Part shown: one piece after another, positions 1 through 5,987 of the stretch
Numbering within the stretch: position 1 is the stretch's first letter
Layout: each line of letters starts with the position of its first letter
NCBI GenBank assembly: GCA_002305045.1
Contig: DBPX01000022.1
Location: 1 to 38,239, forward strand
Source of the DNA: Ruminococcus sp. UBA1409
Lineage (GTDB): Bacteria; Bacillota; Clostridia; Oscillospirales; Ruminococcaceae
Direction of reading: 5' to 3'
Length of the DNA: 38,239 bases
Notes under the pieces: model-generated
Told to the model about the DNA's origin: nothing
The model's input: the letters and a program-made list of their open reading frames with translations, nothing else
Databases searched by the model: none
Translations under genes and position numbers: made by a program

Positions 1-256
1 ATGTTGCTTAAAACCTGATTTTATTTACCATAGGGTGTTTTTGTACTGTCCGTACAAATTGGGGCAGTTCACCTCTTGATAACCGGCTTCATTTTTTTAC
101 CTCCCCCATCGGGTCATCCCTTGACCCTTTAAAAAAGAATATCACAAAGAAAAAGGATTTTCAAGTGGCTAAAAAAGCCTCCCGCAGAGCTTGCAGGAGA
201 CTGTTTGTCTGTCTTTATGGGCCGGACCGTCCCGAAGCCTTTGGGGAACGGCAGGC
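1..256. other. left-edge intergenic region with inverted repeat
   Basis: No convincing gene is seen. A perfect 7-bp inverted repeat with a 5-nt spacer lies at 40-58 (TTTGTAC / GTACAAA) and could be an operator or a short hairpin. On the minus strand a good Shine-Dalgarno (GGGGGAGG, about 99-106) precedes an ATG at 92 that opens only 7 codons. An overlapping GTG-started 16-codon reading (72 to 25) contains Cys-Pro-Asn. This might be the remnant of a frameshifted zinc-ribbon gene or a leader peptide, but neither can be supported. Confidence 0.3.
171..199 (-). terminator. rho-independent terminator after gtrA
   Basis: On the minus strand an imperfect stem (CTCCTGCA / TGCGGGAG, plus-strand 179-199) is followed by six T residues (plus-strand A at 171-176). 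It sits about 60 bases beyond the stop of the GtrA-like gene and probably ends the minus-strand transcript that contains the Rnf-like genes. Confidence 0.7.
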
Positions 257-709
257 TCAAGGGTCGGAATTTTTATCCGCACCGAGGCCCTTGTCCCTCT
301 TTTTGAATATGAAAAGGCGGCTGGCGGCGTAGTTGAATACGACCACCGCAGCGTCTGATATCAGCTTCATTATCCTGCCGTCAAGCCTGAGGATATCGCA
401 AAAAAGCGCCATAAAGCCGACATCGAAGCCGCCAGAGATAAGTCTTGCTCCGAAGAAGCATAAGGCCTCGGCAAGAGCCCTCTTTCCCTTTTTCCCGGAG
501 TGAAAGACAAACAGCTTGTTTGTAAAAAAGGCAAAGGTCACAGAAACCAGCCACGCCAGCGCAGTAGCCAGCCAGGAGTAGTCAAGAATACGGACTGCGG
601 CGAGGTATGAAAGATAGTTTACAAGAGTAGTAAGCACCCCGAAAAAAAGATAGCTTACAATCTCCCGATGCTTTTTTAATAGCTCCAAAGGCTTAGTTAT
701 AGGATTCAA
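257..709 (-). CDS. GtrA-family membrane protein
   Basis: A 150-residue protein with four predicted membrane helices and the layout of the GtrA/DPMS family: a short basic N-terminus, TM1 with Phe-Gly-x-Leu-Thr-Thr-x-Val-Asn (residues about 22-32), and a fourth helix with Asn-Tyr-x-x-x-Arg-x-x-x-Phe near the end. Family members are thought to flip undecaprenyl- or polyprenyl-linked sugars across the membrane for cell-surface glycosylation. The start is a TTG at 709 preceded by AAAGGAAG at a sensible distance. It is the last gene of the minus-strand run that begins with rnfD-like, 48 bases after the preceding gene. No glycosyltransferase lies next to it, so the sugar cannot be guessed. Confidence 0.8.
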   Translation of the reverse strand: MNPITKPLELLKKHREIVSYLFFGVLTTLVNYLSYLAAVRILDYSWLATALAWLVSVTFAFFTNKLFVFHSGKKGKRALAEALCFFGARLISGGFDVGFMALFCDILRLDGRIMKLISDAAVVVFNYAASRLFIFKKRDKGLGADKNSDP

Positions 710-757
710 GGCAGGCTTCCTTTCACTTTATCAGGACAGACTCAGGGCTTAGCAGAC

Positions 758-1981
758 TCAGTCGCCTATTTCGATTATAACGCTCATAAAGCCAAGCTCG
801 CCCATAAGCTCGCCGACGCCGTCCTCCCCCTCCTCGGCGGCTACAAGCGGCTGATATGTTACGCCCATGCCGCCAAGGGTCTCGGAAACCAGCTTTACAG
901 CCGCTCTTAGCTTATACTCCCAGTTGAGCCCCTCGAAGGAGACCTGGCTGCCGTCGCTCCTTGTTATCCTGTCGTCAAGGCTTGAAAGCTCGAAGCGGAC
1001 TACAAGGCTCTTTGTGCATAGCGCCTCCGGGTCGCTGAGTATCTCCGCTCCGCCGGATATGACATCATAGGCGTCAAGCTCGATTCTGAACTCCTTTTCG
1101 TTGTTGAAGGAATCGCAGGCGTTTTTGGCGAAGTCGGTAAGGGCTTTGTGCCTGTCGCCGCTTTTGACGCTTTCGCCTATGTACTCAAGGTCCCTTGACC
1201 TAAACGGCGGAAACTCGACCTCTCCGGCTATAAGCCCAGAAAAGCCTGCCTGCGATATCCTAAGGCAAAGCTCCCCGGTGTAATCAAGCGAGCCCTGCTC
1301 AAACGGAGATAGCCAGGGCTTTCCTCCCCTTTCAGCGGTATCGTCCAGCCATCTGTAGGTGGAGCCCTCTATCATGTATGAGGTAGACTTGTCGTACCAG
1401 GAGACGATATGGTCGCTTAAAAGCGAGACCCTTGCATAAGGCGTCAGCCCAAGCCCGGAAACCGAGCTGCAAAGCCCGCCGAGGTCGGCTATTGCGTTTC
1501 CGGGGACGGCTCCAGACTCGTTTGCAAGGCTCCCTGAGTCGGAAAAGAGCACCGCTCCGCCCTCTGCGACAAGCTCTATTACGCAGGCCGTGTAGCCCTT
1601 TCCGGCGGCGTTCTCCGCCAGAGATAGTATATACTCAGAGTAATCTGAGGCGGACTCTCCGGGATAGCTTATATAAAGAATCCTATCGACCGGGGCGGGC
1701 TCAGGCTCATAAGAATCGTCCTGGCTTGACTCCCCGCTTGAGTCCTCGGTTTTAGGCTGGCTGACCATCGGGAGGTCCTTAGTTACATCGGGAGCGTCGG
1801 TATTAGGCTCTGTCACCTGACCCTGCCTGTCTCCCCTTATAAGCTCGATTATCGGGCGGCCTGCGCTGTAGCCTACGAATACCAGCGCCGCTATCGCCAC
1901 GAGGGTTATAATAGCTCCCAAAACCGAGCCGTGCTTTTTAGCCTTGAATATCGGCTTGTCCTTTCTTGTTCTGTTTTTCAC
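758..1981 (-). CDS. membrane-anchored TIM-barrel (putative glycoside hydrolase-like) protein
   Basis: A 407-residue protein. It has a basic cytoplasmic N-terminus, one membrane anchor (about residues 20-43), a low-complexity Asp/Glu/Ser/Pro linker (about 50-98) and a soluble extracellular domain. Repeated beta-alpha units are visible. The segment around residues 235-270, a helix with Leu-x-Leu-Arg-Ile-Ser-Gln-Ala-Gly-Phe followed by a strand ending in Glu-Phe-Pro, resembles the region of the DUF4015 putative glycoside hydrolases that carries Phe-Asp-x-x-Arg-Phe-Pro. Here the Asp/Arg pattern is weakened, so it may be a degenerate or non-catalytic relative. The start is a GTG at 1981 with AAAGGA upstream. 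It lies 32 bases after rnfA-like and is probably co-transcribed with it. Substrate unknown. Confidence 0.5.
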   Translation of the reverse strand: MKNRTRKDKPIFKAKKHGSVLGAIITLVAIAALVFVGYSAGRPIIELIRGDRQGQVTEPNTDAPDVTKDLPMVSQPKTEDSSGESSQDDSYEPEPAPVDRILYISYPGESASDYSEYILSLAENAAGKGYTACVIELVAEGGAVLFSDSGSLANESGAVPGNAIADLGGLCSSVSGLGLTPYARVSLLSDHIVSWYDKSTSYMIEGSTYRWLDDTAERGGKPWLSPFEQGSLDYTGELCLRISQAGFSGLIAGEVEFPPFRSRDLEYIGESVKSGDRHKALTDFAKNACDSFNNEKEFRIELDAYDVISGGAEILSDPEALCTKSLVVRFELSSLDDRITRSDGSQVSFEGLNWEYKLRAAVKLVSETLGGMGVTYQPLVAAEEGEDGVGELMGELGFMSVIIEIGD

Positions 1982-2013
1982 CGCTTAAAATGTCCTTTCC
2001 GGGTCGAATGAGG

Positions 2014-2592
2014 TCATCGCTTCAGTATATAAATGATCATCGAGACGAGTCCGATGTACAAAGCGTATATCGGGAATCCCCGAAACGCCGCCGGGACCCT
2101 GTCCGAGCTGAGCCTGTCATAGTTGATTCTGAGAATGTACGCCGCCAGCATGAAGCCCAGCCCTGTATAAGCCGCAAACAGCAGCCTGTCCAAAAGCGAG
2201 GAGCCGTTTACCGAGTTTGTAAACAGCACGCTCAGCACGGCGCAGTTGAAGGCGGACAGGTGTATATACCTTTTCATGGCGGAAAACGCCTTCTTGGAGG
2301 CGGCTCTTATCCCTATAAGGGTCAGGATGTATATCGCTCCTAGGGAGATAATATAGCCTATCGGCATCAGCCTAAGACCCAGCCCCCATGATATTAAAAG
2401 CCCTTCAAGAAAATAGGCTATGAGGCTTGAGAGAACCGCAAACTCGGTTATAAAGCCGCCGAAAGAGAGTATCTGCCAGTTTTTCTTTGTCAGCTCTATC
2501 AGGGTGCTGGTGCCAAACGCCGTGGTGAATATGACATTTTCAAGCGTCACAGCCGCCAGCGACGCCATAAGAAGCTCTAAAAACTGGGTCAT
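2014..2592 (-). CDS. RnfA/NqrE-like membrane subunit, divergent
   Basis: A 192-residue protein with six predicted membrane helices. Its C-terminus (Val-Pro-Ala-x-Phe-Arg-Gly ... Ile-Tyr-x-Leu-Lys) and central Phe-Asn-Cys-Ala-Val-Leu-Ser (Cys117) match the RnfA/NqrE pattern, as does length. In canonical RnfA one cysteine in each half ligates an intramembrane [2Fe-2S] cluster shared with RnfE. Here Cys117 is the only cysteine in the protein, and the first-half position is occupied by Thr/Ser (about residues 28-29). The ATG at 2592 overlaps the rnfE-like stop by 4 bases (ATGA), indicating translational coupling; a longer frame to 2631 would lie inside rnfE. The gene resembles rnfA but may not perform the same electron transfer. 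Confidence 0.7.
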   Translation of the reverse strand: MTQFLELLMASLAAVTLENVIFTTAFGTSTLIELTKKNWQILSFGGFITEFAVLSSLIAYFLEGLLISWGLGLRLMPIGYIISLGAIYILTLIGIRAASKKAFSAMKRYIHLSAFNCAVLSVLFTNSVNGSSLLDRLLFAAYTGLGFMLAAYILRINYDRLSSDRVPAAFRGFPIYALYIGLVSMIIYILKR

Positions 2593-3206
2593 GCAGCCTC
2601 CTCCCTTCTTAAAAGCCTTGCGCTTATCCATCTGAAGCCGGCGCTGAGGATGGCAAGCACGATAAACCCTCCAAACAGGCTTGAAACCGTGGGAACGCTT
2701 ATCGGAAGCATTTTAAGCCCGAAAAGCCCTCCGTCAGCCATCATCTCCCTCAGGGTGCCGAGAGCAAGCAGTCCTATATCGTAGCCTATGACATAAAATG
2801 CCGCAAGCTGGAGCATATATCCCCTTTTGAGACGGTAGAACTTCGCCTCTGTTCTCACGGTTATCATCGAGTTTGTGATAAGAAGCGGAGCGTATATCCC
2901 CAGAGCCGCAAAGTAGGAGGGCATAAAAAGCTCCACCAGCATAGCCGCCGGTACATACACTAAGGACGCCACAAGAGTATATATTATAATGCGGATGGTG
3001 TAAAGCAGCTTCCTAGGGACATAGGAGCAGACAACGACGGTAATATATGTCACCGTGCTGAAGATTATGCAAAGAGCCGCCGCCTGCATGAAGCTTGTGG
3101 CTACCACTACTGCGGGCGCTATTATCGAGCCGCTCGACAAAAGGGCGTTCGATGTGAATATCGCCTCCTTTGAGGCGGTCCCTATCCTTGACTCATACTG
3201 CGTCAT
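2589..3206 (-). CDS. RnfE/NqrD-like membrane subunit, divergent
   Basis: A 205-residue, six-helix membrane protein. The RnfE-type core is visible: Leu-Gly-Ile-Tyr-Ala-Pro-Leu-Leu-Ile-x-Asn at about 102-112 followed by Arg-x-Glu-Ala-Lys, and later Gly-Thr-Leu-Arg-Glu-Met. In the family the Asn is followed by a cluster-ligating cysteine; here it is Ser113. The other expected cysteine, near residue 26, is also absent, and no cysteine occurs before residue 46. The ATG at 3206 has GAGGGTGAG upstream. It lies 89 bases after rnfD-like and overlaps rnfA-like. No rnfG gene is present in the gap where it often lies. Alternative: a paralogous membrane complex derived from Rnf/Nqr. Confidence 0.65.
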   Translation of the reverse strand: MTQYESRIGTASKEAIFTSNALLSSGSIIAPAVVVATSFMQAAALCIIFSTVTYITVVVCSYVPRKLLYTIRIIIYTLVASLVYVPAAMLVELFMPSYFAALGIYAPLLITNSMITVRTEAKFYRLKRGYMLQLAAFYVIGYDIGLLALGTLREMMADGGLFGLKMLPISVPTVSSLFGGFIVLAILSAGFRWISARLLRREEAA

Positions 3207-3295
3207 ATGCTCACCCTCTAACCTGATTATAGCCCTTGCTATTACAAAAGCCGTCGAATTTTAAATTAGTCCCCTTGGGAGGATTTAGAGCCGTC

Positions 3296-4522
3296 CTACG
3301 AGGAGGCGCCGCCGCCTGAAGCCTTGCCGGAAGCATCCTTACGAGGCTTTTCAAGGTCACTGTCCAGGGACGCTTCGTTGGCGCTGTCCAAGGACGCTTC
3401 GTTGGCGCCGTCCAGGGACGCTTCGTTGGCGCTGTCCACTGATTTTTCAGAGGCATTTTCCCTAGGGTCCCAAGAAGGCTCCTCGAGCCGGGCGTCCACC
3501 CTGCCGGTGCGAAACTTGATGTAGATAAAGGCGTCCACGGCTCCCCTTTTTATCCTTTGCAGGAGTCTTTCCCACGCCGAGCCAGCAACCGCCGAGAGCC
3601 TTTCAAGCTCGGAGGCAAAAAGCTCGACTATCAAAAGTGCGAAAACTCCGCTGCTTTCCAGCATAAGAAGCTTTCTGAAGATGAAGGAAAGACCCGCCAA
3701 AAGCCCTCCGTAGAGCACTCCTGCCATCGGGAGCTTGGGCGCAAGCCTCGGGTCGCACGCCAGAAATACCAGAATATACATGAAGGAGCCTGTCACCAGC
3801 GAGTACAAAACAGCCATCCAGCCGGTCTGGGAAAAGGGGAAAAGGACGAATAAAAACATATTCACAGCCGTCCCGCTGAACAAAACGGACGCCGGGATGT
3901 CCTTAAAGAAGTAAAGAGAGACCGCACAGATGATTATTATCAGCACACAGCCTGTCCCCATAGGACCCCGGAGCCTCCCCCAGATTATCTCCAAAAGCCC
4001 GGTGTAGGAGGTCGAGATGTCCGTGTTATAGGAAAAGGAATGCTCCAGCACCTGGGGCAGGTCGCTAACAAGCGAAAGGCTGCCGAAGGGCTCCGGGCTT
4101 GGATATCTTAAAACATTCTGCGGCCAGGTTATTGCGCTGAAGGCAAACGCCGCCGCAGGAGGAGAGAATATGAGATTCTTGTTCCCTCCGAAGGCAAATC
4201 TGAGGACTCCGCTCATAAAGACGGAGGAAAACACGACTATCCTATACGGCACCGAGGCGGGAAGCAAAAGGGCGAGAAGAAGCCCGTCCGAAAGAAAGTA
4301 GATATCACAGAGCCTAGGGCTTTTTTTGCTGAGCACAGCCAGTATATACTCGGTGACAAGGCTTGCTAAGACCGCAATCCCCGAGACGATCGCCGCCCTT
4401 GCGCCGTAGTAATAAACCGCCATGACATTGAGCGCAAGCAGCATCAGGGTTATTCTTGCCGAGCGGTTAAGTTCTGTACGGTCCGAAGCCGAGAAAACGC
4501 TGTTAGAAATAGTATCCACCAT
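3296..4522 (-). CDS. RnfD/NqrB-like membrane subunit with C-terminal repeat tail
   Basis: A 408-residue protein. The membrane domain (residues about 20-320) shows RnfD landmarks: Ser-Asp-Gly-Leu-Leu-Leu-Ala-Leu-Leu-Leu-Pro (78-88), Phe-Gly-Gly-Asn-x-Asn-x-Ile-Phe-Ser-Pro (111-121) and Asp-Ile-Ser-Thr-Ser-Tyr-Thr (168-174). The last can be aligned with the Dxx(S/T)GA(S/T) site at which ApbE/Ftp attaches FMN; Asp168 and Thr174 are kept but Gly-Ala is Ser-Tyr. The C-terminus (from about 345) is a hydrophilic tail with three copies of an eight-residue unit containing Asn-Glu-Ala-Ser-Leu-Asp, encoded by a 24-bp DNA repeat. It is the first gene of the minus-strand run. The ATG at 4522 has TAAGG almost touching it, so the neighbouring GTG could be the true start. 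Confidence 0.7.
   Translation of the reverse strand: MVDTISNSVFSASDRTELNRSARITLMLLALNVMAVYYYGARAAIVSGIAVLASLVTEYILAVLSKKSPRLCDIYFLSDGLLLALLLPASVPYRIVVFSSVFMSGVLRFAFGGNKNLIFSPPAAAFAFSAITWPQNVLRYPSPEPFGSLSLVSDLPQVLEHSFSYNTDISTSYTGLLEIIWGRLRGPMGTGCVLIIIICAVSLYFFKDIPASVLFSGTAVNMFLFVLFPFSQTGWMAVLYSLVTGSFMYILVFLACDPRLAPKLPMAGVLYGGLLAGLSFIFRKLLMLESSGVFALLIVELFASELERLSAVAGSAWERLLQRIKRGAVDAFIYIKFRTGRVDARLEEPSWDPRENASEKSVDSANEASLDGANEASLDSANEASLDSDLEKPRKDASGKASGGGASS
3369..3440. repeat. 24-bp tandem repeat, three copies, inside rnfD-like tail
   Basis: Three consecutive 24-bp units (3369-3392, 3393-3416, 3417-3440) share the core GACGCTTCGTTGGCG and differ at only a few positions. They keep the reading frame and encode the repeated Ser-Ala-Asn-Glu-Ala-Ser-Leu-Asp-type octapeptide. 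Copy number could vary between strains by slippage. Confidence 0.9.
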
Positions 4523-4549
4523 CCTTAATCGAAATGAGGTAAGGTCAAA

Positions 4550-4858
4550 GTGTCAGTCTATATTCCCTGCCGAAGGCTATACACCGAGGCGGTCTGCCAG
4601 AGCAGCGGCCTAAGAAGCCTAAGACGGCTCTGCGAGGCTCTTTTGCGCCTTGACTGCGACATAAAAAGCAGCTCGGTTTACTACTCCGGGGACTTCTGCC
4701 TGCTTTTAAGCATCAGGACACGGGAGCTTATCAGCCTGCTCCCGATAATCTGCGAGCACTCAGACAGGGTGATAATAGGAGGGCTGTGCTCCGCCGTGGC
4801 GGCAGAGCATATGATAAAGATAATAGACAGCGGTGCGGCAAGGCTTCTATCCGATTAG
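4550..4858 (+). CDS. small MecA-like protein (C-terminal-domain only)
   Basis: A 102-residue protein. Ser-Val-Tyr-Tyr-Ser-Gly-Asp-Phe-Cys-Leu-Leu-Leu (about 41-52) and Ala-Ala-Glu-His-x-x-x-Ile-Ile-Asp-x-x-Ala-x-x-Leu (about 83-99) resemble the tyrosine-rich strand and the Leu-Glu-Glu-His-Gly segment of the ClpC-binding C-terminal domain of MecA adaptors. The N-terminal substrate-binding domain of full MecA (about 200-240 residues) is absent. The start is a GTG at 4550 preceded by GAGGTAAGG (4535-4543), which supports translation. It is divergent from rnfD-like, with only 27 bases between starts, and its end overlaps the convergent rpe by 12 bases. Alternative: an unrelated small protein; the similarity is weak. 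Confidence 0.5.
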   Translation: MSVYIPCRRLYTEAVCQSSGLRSLRRLCEALLRLDCDIKSSSVYYSGDFCLLLSIRTRELISLLPIICEHSDRVIIGGLCSAVAAEHMIKIIDSGAARLLSD

Positions 4859-5494
4859 CCCGAGCACCCGTGAGCGCATGTCCTCCGCCTTGAATAAATA
4901 CGAGCCGGATACTAGGACATTCGCCCCGGCGTCCCGCACGATTGGGGCTGTGCTGTCGGTTATGCCGCCGTCCACCTCGATGTCAAGAGCCCTTCCGTGG
5001 CTAATGCAATAATCCCTTAAGGCCTTTATCTTGGCGGTGGTGGAGCTAATAAAGCCCTGACCGCCGAAGCCCGGCTCCACAGTCATCACAAGCACCATGT
5101 CGACAAGGTCGATATAGGGATAGACCGTCTCCACCGGCGTCCCCGGCTTTACGCTTATCCCTGCCTTTGCTCCCGTTTCCTTAATAAGCCCGGCAAGCCC
5201 GGCAGGGTCCTTTGAAGCCTCAAGGTGAAAGGTTATAATGTCCGCCCCTGCCTGCCTGAACCTTGCGACATATTCCTCGGGGCGCTCTATCATAAGATGC
5301 ACATCCATAGGAAGCCGGGTGTATCTTCTGACCGACTTCAAAACGGGTATGCCGTAGCTTATATTAGGGACGAAATGACCGTCCATAACATCAAAGTGTA
5401 TCATATGACAGCCTGCCTGCTCCGCTTTTTTAATCTCGTCGGCAAGATATCCAAAATCGGCTGAAAGTATAGAAGCGCTGACCAAGGTATTCAT
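4847..5494 (-). CDS. rpe: ribulose-phosphate 3-epimerase
   Basis: Interconverts ribulose 5-phosphate and xylulose 5-phosphate in the cytoplasmic non-oxidative pentose phosphate pathway. The family signatures are present: Ser-Ile-Leu-Ser-Ala-Asp-Phe at the N-terminus, His-Phe-Asp-Val-Met-Asp-Gly-His-Phe-Val-Pro (metal/catalytic His and Asp), Val-His-Leu-Met, Val-Glu-Pro-Gly-Phe-Gly-Gly-Gln, and Glu-Val-Asp-Gly-Gly-Ile with the second catalytic Asp. The ATG at 5494 gives a normal-length protein (215 residues) starting just before Ser-Ala-Ser-Ile-Leu-Ser, with AGGGGG upstream. The frame stays open to 5554, but that extension is not family-like. Monocistronic behind its own promoter; its 3' end overlaps the convergent MecA-like gene. 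Confidence 0.95.
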   Translation of the reverse strand: MNTLVSASILSADFGYLADEIKKAEQAGCHMIHFDVMDGHFVPNISYGIPVLKSVRRYTRLPMDVHLMIERPEEYVARFRQAGADIITFHLEASKDPAGLAGLIKETGAKAGISVKPGTPVETVYPYIDLVDMVLVMTVEPGFGGQGFISSTTAKIKALRDYCISHGRALDIEVDGGITDSTAPIVRDAGANVLVSGSYLFKAEDMRSRVLGLIG

Positions 5495-5572
5495 ATATGC
5501 CCCCTGTATATCTCCCGTACCAGCTCCGGGTAGTATGATAGCCGTCTCCGGCAATTTAAGCTTTACGAAATA

Positions 5573-5601
5573 ATTATACTCTAATAAAACAATTATTGCA
5601 A
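5573..5601 (-). promoter_or_regulatory. sigma-A-type promoter for rpe
   Basis: On the minus strand TTGCAA (5601-5596), a 17-nt spacer and TATAAT (5578-5573). The predicted start is near 5566, giving an untranslated leader of about 70 nt. Confidence 0.75.
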
Positions 5602-5666
5602 CCTTTATATTGCAAAAACATATTAAATATCCGAGGCTTTTGACCGGCTATTTTTGCTTATAGGGC

Positions 5667-5695
5667 TTGACAACCGGCTTAAACTGTGATATCAT
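5667..5695 (+). promoter_or_regulatory. promoter for tRNA-Arg
   Basis: TTGACA (5667-5672), 17-nt spacer, TATCAT (5690-5695), about 55 bases upstream of the tRNA. A near-consensus sigma-A promoter. Confidence 0.8.
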
Positions 5696-5750
5696 ATCCT
5701 AGCGTGAGCCGGACTGCGTTATCTTGTGCCCGGGTCACGGTAAAAGTTAT

Positions 5751-5826
5751 GCGCCTGTAGCTCAGTGGATAGAGTGCCCGGCTACGAACCGGTAGGTCGT
5801 GAGTTCGAATCTCCCCAGGCGCGCCA
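5751..5826 (+). tRNA. tRNA-Arg (anticodon ACG)
   Basis: A 76-nt cloverleaf: acceptor GCGCCTG/CAGGCGC, D stem GCTC/GAGT, anticodon loop CTACGAA with anticodon ACG (A34 presumably deaminated to inosine by TadA), T loop TTCGAAT and an encoded CCA at 5824-5826. Two stem positions are not Watson-Crick: C27/T43 at the base of the anticodon stem and T50/C64 in the T stem. It has its own promoter and terminator. Confidence 0.93.
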
Positions 5827-5828
5827 AG

Positions 5829-5855
5829 AAAAAGCATGCGAAAGCATGCTTTTTT
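5829..5855 (+). terminator. terminator after tRNA-Arg
   Basis: A perfect 11-bp stem (AAAAAGCATGC / GCATGCTTTTT) with a GAAA tetraloop, running directly into a T-tract, immediately after the tRNA CCA. Because it starts with A5 it could also work for the opposite strand. Confidence 0.92.
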
Positions 5856-5869
5856 CAGTTAAGGGCGCC

Positions 5870-5985
5870 CTTTCGGGCAGATGAAGCGCACTCTGTGCGT
5901 GAAGCAGCGCTTCGCACCGTGAAGCGCCTGCGGCGTGAACGCTTTGCCTCACCTCGTGCCGGGCACGGCGCCTCACGGTGCAGCT
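5870..5985. repeat. hairpin-rich GC-rich intergenic element
   Basis: Several short hairpins follow one another, for example GCGCA/TGTGC near 5887-5899 and GAAGC/GCTTC near 5900-5913. The inverted pair GCACCGTGA (5914-5922) / TCACGGTGC (5973-5981) could enclose the right-hand part. It occupies the gap between the tRNA terminator and the end of the plsC-like gene. Function unknown; it may be a 3' structure of the minus-strand transcript or a small non-coding repeat. Confidence 0.4.
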
Positions 5986-5987
5986 GC

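Noticed and set aside
3211..3456. 81-codon minus-strand frame with repeated Pro-Thr-Lys-Arg-Pro-Trp
   Set aside because: It is the rnfD-like tandem repeat read in another frame and lacks a ribosome site; the gap before rnfE shows no trace of rnfG.
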